Part shown: one piece after another, positions 51,629 to 60,437 of the stretch
How positions within the stretch are numbered: position 1 is the first letter of the stretch
Layout: every line of letters begins with the position of its first letter
DNA from: JAEUIX01 sp964611125
GTDB taxonomy: Bacteria; Planctomycetota; Phycisphaerae; Phycisphaerales; UBA1924
Assembly: GCA_964611125.1 (NCBI GenBank)
Contig: CAZSZO010000019.1
Span: forward strand, 11,302-75,301
Length of the DNA stretch: 64,000 bases
Direction: 5' to 3'
The notes under the pieces: generated by a model
Database searches by the model: none
Told to the model about the DNA's origin: nothing
The model's input: the letters and a program-made list of their open reading frames with translations, nothing else
Position numbers and translations under genes: made by a program

Positions 51629-51788
51629 GGGAGACCTCGAAGAGAAGCCGACGCAGGTCAGCAGACGGGCGGCGCGTCAGCCGGGCCGCCGCCTGGCTCG
51701 ATCCGCAGCACGCTCCATCGAGGATAGCAAAATCGCTGCGGGCGCACGCGCCCCCGTCCGGTCCGTGTCCTCGCGTTCTTCATCCGGC

Positions 51789-52796
51789 TCAGTCGGCCAG
51801 GTGCCGCAGGTTGTACCGCTCGATTTTGCGGGCCAGCCGGCGCCGCTCGATCCGCAGCATGTCCGCCGCCTTGCTCTGGTTGCCGCCCGTCGCCTTCAGG
51901 GCCCGGGCGATCAGTGTGCGCTCGGCGGACTCCAGCGTGACGATCGGGCCCTCGGCGGGGTTGCTCGCGGGCGGGGTGCCGCCGCGAACGTGCTCGGGAA
52001 GATCGGCGAACTGGATCTCATCGCCGGTGCTCATCACCACGGCGTGCTCCACGGCGTTGGCCAGCTCGCGCACGTTGCCCGGCCAGGGGTAGCCCTTGAG
52101 CAGCTCCTTCGCCTCGGGCGCCAGCGACTTGACCGGCTCCTCATAGAGCCCGGCGAGCTGCCACAGGAAGTGGTCGGCCAGCGGGAGAATGTCGACCACG
52201 CGCTCGCGCAGAGGCGGCACTTCGAGCCGCACGACATCAAGCCGGAAGTAGAGATCCTCACGGAACTCGCCGCGACCGACCATGGCCTTCAGATCGCGAT
52301 GGGTCGCCGCGATGACGCGGACATTGACCGAGATGGGCTTGACCGCTCCCAGCGGGACGACGGACCGCTCCTGAATGCAGCGGAGCAGCTTCGCCTGGGT
52401 CTTGATATCCATTTCCCCGATCTCGTCGAGGAAGAGCGTGCCGCCGTCCGCGGCCCTGAGAAAGCCCAGCGTTGATTGCTCGGCCCCGGTGAACGAGCCC
52501 TTGACGTGGCCGAACAACTGCGACTCGAGCAGCGAGTCGCGCAGGCCGGTGCAATCGACGGCGACGAACGGGCCGGCCTCACGCCGGCTGAGGTGGTGCA
52601 CGCTGCGGGCGACCAGCTCCTTACCTGAGCCGGATTGGCCGTTGATGAGCACGGTGCAATCGCGGAACGCCACGGCGTTGATCAGCTTGCGCAGCTTCGC
52701 CATCGCCGGGCTGGCGCCGACCAGCTGTGGTCCGCCCTCGCCCACGCGTGTGGGCTGAAGACTGCGAGACGTCGCATTCTGAGGGGGGTTCAGCAT
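51789..52796 (-). CDS. Sigma-54-dependent transcriptional activator without receiver domain
   Basis: A 335-residue AAA+ activator of sigma-54 RNA polymerase. Walker A INGQSGSGKE (53-60), the sigma-54 contact loop GHVKGSFTGAEQ (GSFTGA for the usual GAFTGA), Walker B TLFLDEIGEMD, and R-finger region FREDLYFRLDVVRL are present. A Fis-type HTH closes it (NQSKAADMLRIERRRLARKI). There is no N-terminal receiver or sensing domain, only a 25-residue lead. Its activity may be controlled by a partner; a soluble histidine kinase is encoded 1.6 kb away. The ATG is preceded by GGAAGG. Confidence 0.88.
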   Translation of the reverse strand: MLNPPQNATSRSLQPTRVGEGGPQLVGASPAMAKLRKLINAVAFRDCTVLINGQSGSGKELVARSVHHLSRREAGPFVAVDCTGLRDSLLESQLFGHVKGSFTGAEQSTLGFLRAADGGTLFLDEIGEMDIKTQAKLLRCIQERSVVPLGAVKPISVNVRVIAATHRDLKAMVGRGEFREDLYFRLDVVRLEVPPLRERVVDILPLADHFLWQLAGLYEEPVKSLAPEAKELLKGYPWPGNVRELANAVEHAVVMSTGDEIQFADLPEHVRGGTPPASNPAEGPIVTLESAERTLIARALKATGGNQSKAADMLRIERRRLARKIERYNLRHLAD

Positions 52797-53186
52797 GCCT
52801 TCCGCCCGGAGAGACCGGACCGATGGCGGCGGACCCGAAAGAGGCCGACGCCACGGGTTCCCCAATGCAGCACGCTCTCCACCCGTCTACCCCCCGACAC
52901 GACTCGGAGGCGAACGGATCGCCGGCCACCGACACTCCTGACGGAAGCCGATCAAACGTACTGGCATCAAAGTAAGGGCGGAATATCCCTCATCTCCCTC
53001 ACCTTGGTGCAGAGACAAGGTACCCCATCTGGGTCTGTTTGGCAAGGGGAATGGCGCGCTCCGTTTAAGAGGGTTGCGCCAAGGGGGCGAAACCAAGCCC
53101 AAAATCGCCGATAATCGGGGAGATCGGCCTGGGTGGCTCAATCGCGATCGACGGCGGGGACCTGACAACCACCCATCGAATCGCAT
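52797..53186. other. Non-coding region between the sigma-54 activator and tRNA-Leu
   Basis: No gene is supported. The most regular element is a weak hairpin (GCCGAT/ATCGGC at 53107-53128) with an adjacent A-run on the + strand, which could act as a terminator for tRNA-Leu on the - strand. Base composition is lower in GC here than in the flanking genes. Confidence 0.4.
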
Positions 53187-53270
53187 TGCGGGCGACAGGA
53201 ATTGAACCTGCACGACCTTGCGGTCACAAGATCCTAAGTCTTGCGCGTCTGCCAGTTCCGCCACGCCCGC
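53187..53270 (-). tRNA. tRNA-Leu (UAG anticodon)
   Basis: The - strand folds as a class II tRNA: acceptor GCGGGCG pairs with CGCCCGC, D-arm ACTGGCAGACG, anticodon stem CAAGA/TCTTG with loop CTTAGGA (anticodon UAG), a long variable arm (TGACCGCAAGGTC) and T-arm with GGTTCAATTCC. The long variable arm and anticodon agree on leucine. The 3' CCA is not encoded; the discriminator base is A. The gene stands alone. Confidence 0.93.
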
Positions 53271-53414
53271 TGACCGGCAACGAAACCGCCGAGCTGTACT
53301 CTCCAACGACGGATCGTTGCTCCAGGATCGTAGCGGTATTGGGCCCGCGCGGCGTCGAACACCGATGTACACCATGATCAGCAGAACGTGCGCCACGTCT
53401 CCGGAGTCCGCGGC

Positions 53415-54371
53415 ATGAACGCCAAGCAACGCATCGCGCTCGCCTGGCCGCCGCTCTGCCTGCGCCTGGCGCTCGGCATCACCTTCATTTGGGCCGGTTG
53501 CGGAAAGGTCCTCGACCACGTCGAAGTGCGCGGCGACAGCGCGGCACGCCTCGCCAACATGGGTGTCAATCTGAACCAGGGCGCCGCGGCCCCGTCTGGG
53601 CCCCCCACTCCTGTCGCGCCCGCCGAGCCCGGGGCCGGGAGCCCCAAGCCGGCTGGCCCTGATAAGCCGCTGCCCTCACCCGACAAGAAGGAAGCGCCCA
53701 AGCAGGACCCGCCCGCAGGCAAGCGAGGGCAATCGACGCGTCCCTCGGCCCCCCCGCCGCGCACGGCGACGGCGTCAGCTGCGGATCAACTGCCTGAGCA
53801 GGGTCTGCCGGTCGCCGCGAAGACGCAGCAGGCGCCGTCGGCCTTGGTGGCGGGCGGCAAGCACACGGCGAGCGATTTCCCCGAGCCGGTGCGGGTGCGT
53901 CGGCTGTACACGCTGGCGCTGCTGGTGCAGTCCGCGGCGGAGCCGGCCCCGGGCAAGGATGGCAAGAGGCCGATGTCGCTCTGGCCGGTAGCGGTGGCGG
54001 GCGGGAGCACGCCGGTGTATCTCGCGTGGTCGGTCGCCATGACCGAGACGGTGGGCGGCACGCTCCTGCTGCTGGGCATGCTCACCCGACTGTCGGCTCT
54101 CGCGCAGGCGGGGGTGATGCTGGGGGCGATGTGGCTGACGCAGATCGGTCCCGCCGTGCAGAGCGGGAATGCGCTGCTGGGGTTCCTCCCCCGGAATGAC
54201 CTGTTCGCGGTCAACCCCTGGATGCCGCTGATGTGGCAGTTCGCGCTCTTCATGATGGCGCTGGCGTTGTTCTTCGCGGGGCCCGGCGTGGCGGCGCTGG
54301 ATAACGCGCTGTTCCAGAGCGAGAGCCCGGCTCCGCCGAAGCCGGCGGCACCGCCGAAGAATACAAACTGA
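53415..54371 (+). CDS. DoxX-like membrane protein with large low-complexity insert
   Basis: A 318-residue protein of the DoxX/quinone-associated family. The first helix (PPLCLRLALGITFIWAGCGK) is followed by an extracytoplasmic insert of about 115 residues rich in Pro/Ala/Lys. The later helices include VAMTETVGGTLLLLGMLTRL, where Glu in the family motif is kept, AQAGVMLGAMWLTQIG, and WQFALFMMALALFFAGPGVAALD. DoxX proteins act in respiratory or redox membrane complexes. ATG 53415 has GGAG 9 bases upstream; an in-frame GTG lies 27 bases earlier. Confidence 0.78.
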   Translation: MNAKQRIALAWPPLCLRLALGITFIWAGCGKVLDHVEVRGDSAARLANMGVNLNQGAAAPSGPPTPVAPAEPGAGSPKPAGPDKPLPSPDKKEAPKQDPPAGKRGQSTRPSAPPPRTATASAADQLPEQGLPVAAKTQQAPSALVAGGKHTASDFPEPVRVRRLYTLALLVQSAAEPAPGKDGKRPMSLWPVAVAGGSTPVYLAWSVAMTETVGGTLLLLGMLTRLSALAQAGVMLGAMWLTQIGPAVQSGNALLGFLPRNDLFAVNPWMPLMWQFALFMMALALFFAGPGVAALDNALFQSESPAPPKPAAPPKNTN

Positions 54372-54374
54372 TAC

Positions 54375-55220
54375 CTAACTTATGGCTGGAACTGCAATCG
54401 TGAAGCACGTTCCGACGTCCTGGGTCGAAGTTGCCCACAGCATGCCCGAGGCTTGGGCCAAGAGCTGTCTGCAGACGGTGAGGCCGAGCCCGTGGCCGGC
54501 TGCCGTGCCCCGCGTGAAGGGCAGGAACACCTTGGCAAGTTGCTCGGCGGTCATCCCGCAACCGGTATCCTGAACATCGATCACGATCCACTCGACCGCA
54601 GCATCGGGCTGGATAAGCCCGACTGCCGCGTTCGCGGGCGGGCGGGGCGTGCAGGTGACCCGACGAGCCGAGATGGTCAGCTCTGCCGGGCGGCCAGGGT
54701 CGTTCGCCTTCATGGCCCGCCGGGCATTGAGAACCAGGTTGAGAAGGACTTGCTGGAGGGCGACCGGCCGGATCCGCGCCGCACCACAATGTTCCCCGTG
54801 GAACATGAACTTCATCCCGTCCTTACGGGGGTCACGCGCGAGGCAGGCGTACATCGCGCGCACGGCGGTGCCTACATCTGCCGTGGGGAGCTCCCGACTT
54901 GTGAGGGCGGAGTCGAGGTCCTGCCGGGCGAAGTCGAGGATGGCGGTCGCGATCTGGGAGGCCTTCTCCGAGCCCTCGGCGGCGCGCTGCAGGGCCTTTC
55001 GGGTCAACTCGAGGTTGCCCGGTTCATCGAGCGCCATCTGGGCATAGCTCATGATCGGAGTCAACAAGTTGTTGAACTCGTGCGCGATCAGGCCTGCGAT
55101 GGTGCCAAGTGTGGCCAGTCTCTGCGCATGTTCGAGGCTGTCGCGAAGCTGAACGAGCTCGGCGGCGGACTGCTCGATCGCGGACTCCGGTGGCGTTGTC
55201 TGAGGAGCGGCAGCAGCCAT
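54375..55220 (-). CDS. Soluble sensor histidine kinase (NtrB-like, no membrane or PAS domain)
   Basis: A 281-residue kinase. A short coiled coil (LVQLRDSLEHAQRLATLG) leads to the H box LIAHEFNNLLTPIMS (His47). The catalytic domain has the N box VLLNLVLNARRAM, G1 IDVQDTGCGMT, F box KVFLPFTRGT and G2 AGHGLGLTVC. No input domain is present, so it depends on another protein for sensing. It should phosphorylate a response regulator not in this window, or act on the receiver-less sigma-54 activator indirectly. The start is 60 bases from a perfect parS site and is divergent from parB. A second parS-like site lies in its coding sequence. Confidence 0.87.
   Translation of the reverse strand: MAAAAPQTTPPESAIEQSAAELVQLRDSLEHAQRLATLGTIAGLIAHEFNNLLTPIMSYAQMALDEPGNLELTRKALQRAAEGSEKASQIATAILDFARQDLDSALTSRELPTADVGTAVRAMYACLARDPRKDGMKFMFHGEHCGAARIRPVALQQVLLNLVLNARRAMKANDPGRPAELTISARRVTCTPRPPANAAVGLIQPDAAVEWIVIDVQDTGCGMTAEQLAKVFLPFTRGTAAGHGLGLTVCRQLLAQASGMLWATSTQDVGTCFTIAVPAIS
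54789..54806. other. parS-like site with one central mismatch
   Basis: ATGTTCCCCGTGGAACAT differs from the perfect site at 55279 by a single central base. It lies inside the histidine kinase coding sequence (codons for MFHGEH on the - strand), so it may be a weak ParB-binding site or chance. Confidence 0.5.
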
Positions 55221-55278
55221 GTTCTATCGACATCGGCGATGCGCGTGGGGGGGTTGTTGACCTGATCCGTTTCCGCCA

Positions 55279-55296
55279 ATGTTCCACGTGGAACAT
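55279..55296. other. parS site (perfect 18-base palindrome)
   Basis: ATGTTCCACGTGGAACAT contains TGTTCCACGTGGAACA, a form of the conserved bacterial chromosomal parS 16-mer. It stands in the divergent promoter region of the histidine kinase and parB genes, 80 bases before the parB start. Confidence 0.9.
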
Positions 55297-55376
55297 CTCT
55301 CCCAGTCCTCATCACACCGCCAATCCACACGGCCGCTGATTTGGCCGATCCTCTCGAGCCTGATACGCTGAAGTGA

Positions 55377-56351
55377 ATGGCAACCCAACCGGAATCGCGC
55401 CCCCGCCGCCTTGGCCGCGGCCTCAGCAGCCTGCTCGGACAGCCGGTTGAGGTTGTCCCTACATCATCGACTTCGCCTCCCGCAGTGCCGCCTGCGCCGA
55501 GCGATCCATCACTACCGACTGTTGTTCGTATTTCACTCGGATTGATTGTGCCGGGCCGGTTCCAGCCGCGGAAGAAGTTCGACGAAGGCGCGCTGAAGAC
55601 CCTGGCCGACTCGATCAAGGTCGCCGGCGTCATGCAGCCGATTCTTGTTCGGCCTCGGGTTGGTGGTTCTGGCGACTATGAGCTGGTGGCGGGTGAACGG
55701 CGCTGGCGCGCGGCGAGCCTCGCTGGCCTCGCCGAGATCCCCGCAGTCGTGGTCCAGCTGAGCGATGCGGACGCGGCCCAGTGGGGTCTGATCGAGAACC
55801 TTCAGCGCGAGGACCTCGGCACGATGGAGCGGGCCCACGCCCTTGCGGCGCTGGCCCGCGAGTTCGGGCTGATCCACCAGCAGATCGCCGAGCGCGTTGG
55901 CCTGGATCGCTCGACGGTGACGAATCTCATCCGGCTGACGGAGCTGGAGGAATCGATCGGCGCGCTGATCGACAACAACCGGCTCTCTGCGGGGCACGGG
56001 AAGGCGCTGCTGAGCGTCGGGCCCGGGCTGTCGCGGGTGAAGCTGGCGGAGAAGGCGGCGCTGGGGGGGTGGTCGGTCCGCCGGCTGGAGCAGGTGGCGA
56101 TCGCCGCGGCGAGCGATGTCATGAGCGGGGGGGCGCCGGAGTTGCCGGCCCTGAGTTCGGATGAACTGATCCGGGCCCGGGCGCGAGACCTGACGGTGCG
56201 CGAGATCGAGCGGCGTCTGCAGGAGCACCTGGGGACGAAGGTTTCGATCCGCACGGATCGAACCGGCACGCGCGGGCGGGTGACGCTGAAGTTCTACGGC
56301 CTGGACCAGTTCGAGGGCCTGCTGGCGCGAATCGGCGTCTCTGTGGGCTGA
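55377..56351 (+). CDS. parB: Chromosome-partitioning protein ParB
   Basis: A CTPase that loads at parS, spreads on DNA and recruits ParA and SMC for origin segregation. The 324-residue protein has the N-terminal ParA-stimulating motif RLGRGLSSLLG (11-21), the CTP-binding domain with LVAGERRWRAA (Box II) and IENLQREDL (Box III), an HTH near 165-187 (IHQQIAERVGLDRSTVTNLI) and a C-terminal dimerisation/DNA domain (KVSIRTDRTGTRGRVTLKF). All expected parts are present. There is no parA directly upstream, which is unusual. Confidence 0.95.
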   Translation: MATQPESRPRRLGRGLSSLLGQPVEVVPTSSTSPPAVPPAPSDPSLPTVVRISLGLIVPGRFQPRKKFDEGALKTLADSIKVAGVMQPILVRPRVGGSGDYELVAGERRWRAASLAGLAEIPAVVVQLSDADAAQWGLIENLQREDLGTMERAHALAALAREFGLIHQQIAERVGLDRSTVTNLIRLTELEESIGALIDNNRLSAGHGKALLSVGPGLSRVKLAEKAALGGWSVRRLEQVAIAAASDVMSGGAPELPALSSDELIRARARDLTVREIERRLQEHLGTKVSIRTDRTGTRGRVTLKFYGLDQFEGLLARIGVSVG

Positions 56352-56371
56352 GGCGTGCGGCGCCGGGCGCG

Positions 56372-57457
56372 TCACACGCGCATGACGATCTTGATCCCCT
56401 CGCCGCTCTGCATGAGCTTGAAGCCGGTGGCGAAGTCTTCGAGGGGGATCTGGTGGGTGATGATCTCGTCGAGCTCCAGGCGGCCGGAGAGCAGCAGGCT
56501 CTCCATCTGGTACCAGGTTTCGAACATCTTGCGGCCGTTGATGCCCAGGACCGTCGCGGCCTTGAAGACGATGTGGTTGGTCAGGTCGAAGGTGAAGGGC
56601 ATGCTGGGGATGCCCAGCAGGGCCGCGGTGCCGCCCATGCGCAGGGCGGTGAAGCCATCATTGATCGCAGCGGGGTGGCCTGACATTTCGAGGAGCACAT
56701 CGGGCCCGTCGCCGCGGGTGGCTTTGCGGACCTCGCGGATCCAGTCTGGGGTGGTTGCCGCGGGGGTGGCGGCCAGGCCCTTGGGCTCGCGCGGCGGGGG
56801 GGGGACGTAGGTGTTGAAGGCCTCGGTGGCCCCGAGTTTCCTGGCGAGGGCCAGGCGGCGGGGGTTGACGTCAGTCACGAAGATGCGGCTGGCCCCGGCG
56901 GCCTTGGCGACGGTGACGGCCATGAGGCCGATGATGCCCACGCCGGTGATGAGCACGGTCTTGGCCGAGACGCCGGCGGACATGACGGTGTGCACGGCGT
57001 TGCCCAGCGGGTCGAGGATGGCGGCGACGTGGTCGGGGATGCTCTCGTGCACGGGCCAGATGTTCTCTTCGGGCACGCAGACGTACTCGGCGAAGCAGCC
57101 GTCGCGGTCGACCCCGAGGATCTGCATGCCCTCGGCGATGTGGGCGGCGCCGGTGCGGGCGTTGTAGCCGGTGCCGGGAGAGATGTGCCCCTCGGCCGAG
57201 ACGCGCTGCCCGGGCTGGAAGCGGGCGACGGCGTCGCCGACGCGTTCGATGACGCCCACAAATTCGTGGCCTGTCACCACGCCGACGGGGATGCGCGATG
57301 CGGCCCAGGCGTCCCACTCCCAGATGTGGCGGTCTGTGCCGCAGATCCCGGCGTGGGTGACGCGGATGAGCACGTCGCGCGGGCCGGGGGTGGGGACGGG
57401 GCGTGCGGGATCGAGCTTGAGTTCGGTGCCGGCGTGGTGCTTGTAGAGGGCGCGCAT
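56372..57457 (-). CDS. tdh: L-threonine 3-dehydrogenase-like zinc enzyme
   Basis: Oxidises L-threonine to 2-amino-3-ketobutyrate with NAD. The 361-residue medium-chain dehydrogenase matches E. coli Tdh over most of its length: GICGTDRHIWEWDAW (Cys39), VVTGHEFVGV (His64, Glu65), DRDGCFAEYVCVP, ILDPLGNAVHT, MFETWYQMESLLLSGRLEL and IITHQIPLEDF. The structural-zinc lobe between residues 92 and 111 (four Cys in E. coli Tdh) is replaced by PGTGYNARTGAAHIAEGM without a cysteine. A further Pro-rich insertion occurs near 215-230. Activity is likely, but substrate identity rests on similarity alone. Confidence 0.88.
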   Translation of the reverse strand: MRALYKHHAGTELKLDPARPVPTPGPRDVLIRVTHAGICGTDRHIWEWDAWAASRIPVGVVTGHEFVGVIERVGDAVARFQPGQRVSAEGHISPGTGYNARTGAAHIAEGMQILGVDRDGCFAEYVCVPEENIWPVHESIPDHVAAILDPLGNAVHTVMSAGVSAKTVLITGVGIIGLMAVTVAKAAGASRIFVTDVNPRRLALARKLGATEAFNTYVPPPPREPKGLAATPAATTPDWIREVRKATRGDGPDVLLEMSGHPAAINDGFTALRMGGTAALLGIPSMPFTFDLTNHIVFKAATVLGINGRKMFETWYQMESLLLSGRLELDEIITHQIPLEDFATGFKLMQSGEGIKIVMRV

Positions 57458-57597
57458 GGTGGTGGGAATGGGGCGGGGGGGTGCGGTCGGGACGGCGCTA
57501 CGCCGCGAAGAGAGGATTGGGAGGCGGAGATGCGAGATGGTATGGGCCGCCTGACGCGGCTTCACGCGCGGCCAGGGACGGAAAACTGCGGCTGTCC

Positions 57598-57637
57598 AAA
57601 TTGAAGGAGGGCGGTCCCACGGTCGGGGGCCGCCCTC
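57598..57637 (-). terminator. Terminator of the exported repeat protein gene at 57711
   Basis: GAGGGCGG/CCGCCCTC form a perfect 8-base stem with a 15-base GC-rich loop; read on the - strand it is followed by CTTCAATTT. The U tract is moderate. Confidence 0.6.
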
Positions 57638-57710
57638 GGACTGGGGTGTGACTTTTAGGAGGGGCGTAACTGGACTGGCCTCGCCGGGTGCGCTGGGGGG
57701 CTCTCCCGGA

Positions 57711-60128
57711 TCAGCAGCCAGTGAAGAAGGCCCCGATGTAGTCGCTGAGGTCATCAGGGTCGATGAAGCTGTCGGCGTTGACGTCCGCGCCCGAGCAGGG
57801 AGGGGCTGAGAAGAAACACGCGATGTAGTCGGAGAGGTCGTCGGGGTTGAGGAGGCCGTCGGCGTTGAAGTCCGCCGGGCAGAGTGGGGGGGGCGGGGTC
57901 GGGGACTGGGTGAGGGCGAAGACGGTGGAGCCGCTCTGCTGGCTGATGAGCTGCCCGGCGCCGAGGATCCGGGTGGGGGCGGCGGCGGTGCTGGCGGCGA
58001 ATTCGGGCTGGTCGAGTTTGGCCCAGCCGCTCGCAGCGAGGCCGCCGCCAGCGACGAGCGAGCCGAGCTCGGTGAAGCCGCGGTCGGGGCGGAAAGCGAA
58101 GGCGCGAAGCTCCCCGTTGCCGTTCCCGCCTTCGAAGTAGTAATACGCGCCGAGCATGAAGCCGTCTTCGGTGAGGACGGTTGCGAATGACCCGGCGTAG
58201 TTGTCGAAGCCGGTGCGGACGCTGGCGGGGATGGCATGAATCGCGGAGGTGACGGGGTCGAAGTACCAGGCGTCCTGGCCGATGTTGCCCGAGTCGCCGA
58301 CGATGCGGTTGGAGTAGCCGACGATGACGCCCGCGGCGTTCTGGAACTGGACCTCGGTGAACTGGTAGCCGACGGGGCTCGTGTAGATCCCGCCGGTGAG
58401 GCCGAGCTGACGGGTGACGCCCGCGGTAGTCGGGGAGGGCTTGCTCCAGACCCAGGCGTCACGCCCGGCTCCGTTGGTCTGGGCGGAGATGCGGTCAGAG
58501 TACCCCCAAATCTGGCCGGAGGCGTTGATCTGGCGGAGAACGACGTTTCGATAGCCGGCGCTGCCAGTGTGGGCCGGGGTGATCAGGCCGATGAGCGTCG
58601 AAGCACCGGCGCCGCTGTTGGCGGAGGGGTCGAAGACCCAGAAATCCTGCCCGCGCCCGTTGCCGCTCGCGGCGTCGAAGCGGCTGGCGCGTCCAATGAC
58701 CAGGCCGTCAGCAGTGAGGTGCGTGGGGGTGCTGGAGCGCACGGGCCGACCCTCGCGGCTGTAGGTGTAGTCGGGGCCGTCGATGCCGACGCGCCGGGTG
58801 ACGGCGCCGTCAAAAAGCCACGAATCCTGGCCCAGGCCGTCGCGGGCGTTGAACTGGCGGGTGGTGAACCCGGCGACGCGTCCGCCGGCGTTGATGAACA
58901 GCGGTGAGCTGAAGCGGTACCCTGCGTTTCCGACGTACGAGCCGCCGGTGAGGCCGATCGGGCGGGTGGTCAGACCGTCTGAGATCCAGGCATCCTGGCC
59001 GTTGGTGGTGTTTTCGCCGGTGACGACGTACGTGAAGCCGATAGCGTGGCCGGAGTCGCTTACGCCGGTGGGGGCGCTGAGCCGGTAACCAGCGCTGCCG
59101 ACATAGGCGGCGCCGGAGAGGCCTATGGGGCGGGTCGCATCGCCGGTCCAGAGCCAGGCGTCTTGGCCGCGGGTGGTGTTCACGCCGACGATGCGAGCGG
59201 CGATCCCGGCGACGTGGCCCCCCTGACTCAGGAAGAGCGGCTCGTTGACGGTGAAGCCGGCGCTGCCGGAGTAGTCCGGGCCCAGCAGACCGATGCGGCG
59301 GGTGACGCCGCTGTGGGCGGGGCCGGAGAAGATCCAGGCGTCGCCGCCGTTGTCGCCGAAGAGATCGAGGACGCGATCCGACTCACCGACGAGCTGACCA
59401 GAGTTGTTCTGGAAGCGGAGGTTGCTGGCGCGGTATCCACCGGCGCCGACGTTCTCAGGGTCGATCAGGCCGATGCGGCGGGTCGCACCGTTTCCGGAGC
59501 CATCCCAGACCCAGGCGTCCTGGCCGTTTGTGCCGAACTCGGCGCTGTAGCGGAATGTGTGTCCCGCGACTTGCCCGGCCGGGCTGAGGAAGCGCGGGTC
59601 ATTGTGCTGGTAGAGACCGTCAGCGAAGGTGGAGAGGTAGCCGGGGCCGCCCAGGCCGATGGGGCGGATGGCGTTGCCGCTCCAGATCCAGGCGTCCTGG
59701 CCCGCGTTTCCTCCGGTGCTGGTGTAGCGGCTCGAACCACCGACGACCTGCCCCGCGGCGTTGATGAAGATGAGCGTGGCCTCCTGGGTTCCGTCAGCGG
59801 TGGTGTTCAGGCCGCCCGAGGGGTTGATTTGACGGGTCACGCCGTCCCAGAGCCAGGCGTCGCGTCCAGCGCGGGCGCCGGAGGCTTGGTATCGGAATGC
59901 GTAGCCAGCAACGAAACCGCCGGCGCCGAGGGTGGTGAAATTGGTGCTGTTGCCGCGCTCGTCGCGCTGCTCGGGGCCCAGCAGGCCGACCTGCTGAATG
60001 GCGTAGGTCGGGCCCCACGGGGCCTGGGCCCGGGCGGGGGGGAAGGGGGCGAAGGCGACGCTGACGAGCAGGGCGACGTTGAGGGCTCGAGCCGGTGTCG
60101 GGGCCGAGGCGGGCGCGCAGTGATGCAT
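57711..60128 (-). CDS. Exported protein with long HAF-like repeat array and C-terminal dockerin-like loops
   Basis: An 805-residue secreted protein. Signal peptide ends near residue 35 (PPARAQA). Residues 45-640 are about ten copies of a 58-62-residue repeat with core GQDAWLWDG, TRRIGL, GY and AGQVAG variants, suggesting one or more beta-propellers or a solenoid. A different linker (ALTQSPTPPPPL) leads to two calcium-loop repeats, DFNADGLLNPDDLSDYI and DVNADSFIDPDDLSDYI. AGAGGA stands upstream of the ATG. The repeats resemble the extracellular HAF repeat family; ligand unknown. Confidence 0.82.
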   Translation of the reverse strand: MHHCAPASAPTPARALNVALLVSVAFAPFPPARAQAPWGPTYAIQQVGLLGPEQRDERGNSTNFTTLGAGGFVAGYAFRYQASGARAGRDAWLWDGVTRQINPSGGLNTTADGTQEATLIFINAAGQVVGGSSRYTSTGGNAGQDAWIWSGNAIRPIGLGGPGYLSTFADGLYQHNDPRFLSPAGQVAGHTFRYSAEFGTNGQDAWVWDGSGNGATRRIGLIDPENVGAGGYRASNLRFQNNSGQLVGESDRVLDLFGDNGGDAWIFSGPAHSGVTRRIGLLGPDYSGSAGFTVNEPLFLSQGGHVAGIAARIVGVNTTRGQDAWLWTGDATRPIGLSGAAYVGSAGYRLSAPTGVSDSGHAIGFTYVVTGENTTNGQDAWISDGLTTRPIGLTGGSYVGNAGYRFSSPLFINAGGRVAGFTTRQFNARDGLGQDSWLFDGAVTRRVGIDGPDYTYSREGRPVRSSTPTHLTADGLVIGRASRFDAASGNGRGQDFWVFDPSANSGAGASTLIGLITPAHTGSAGYRNVVLRQINASGQIWGYSDRISAQTNGAGRDAWVWSKPSPTTAGVTRQLGLTGGIYTSPVGYQFTEVQFQNAAGVIVGYSNRIVGDSGNIGQDAWYFDPVTSAIHAIPASVRTGFDNYAGSFATVLTEDGFMLGAYYYFEGGNGNGELRAFAFRPDRGFTELGSLVAGGGLAASGWAKLDQPEFAASTAAAPTRILGAGQLISQQSGSTVFALTQSPTPPPPLCPADFNADGLLNPDDLSDYIACFFSAPPCSGADVNADSFIDPDDLSDYIGAFFTGC

Positions 60129-60437
60129 GGAATGTTCCTCTTGATGAGAATGTCACACACAGTCTTAAGCGGATGTGGACGGGCCGCAGGCGTGGACGGG
60201 CCGCGCGAACTCTACCGCCAAAGTGGGCGGTCCGCAAGCGATCTATGCATATGATAACTCAGAAACACTCATGTTGATGGGTTTGAGATCAGGCTCGCCG
60301 CCAGGCGGCTGGTGAGTGCGGAAAAACCCATTCAATTTTGGATGTTCTCGCGCAGCGGCACGCCTGTTCCGGGGGCGCGTGCGGTGACGTCATACCGCAT
60401 AGTGGCTTACAGCGCGAGTAAAGAACCATGTAAGTGG
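60129..60437. other. Upstream region of the repeat-protein gene, no gene seen
   Basis: Contains the ribosome-binding site AAGAGGAAC of the - strand gene and a comparatively AT-rich stretch (about 60240-60280, with ATGCATATGATAACT). No promoter pair with convincing spacing could be assigned. The longer open frames here lack domains. Confidence 0.5.

Noticed and set aside
52823..52975. Short 50-residue frame upstream of the sigma-54 activator
   Set aside because: Low-complexity, no recognisable motif or ribosome-binding site; more likely leader DNA.
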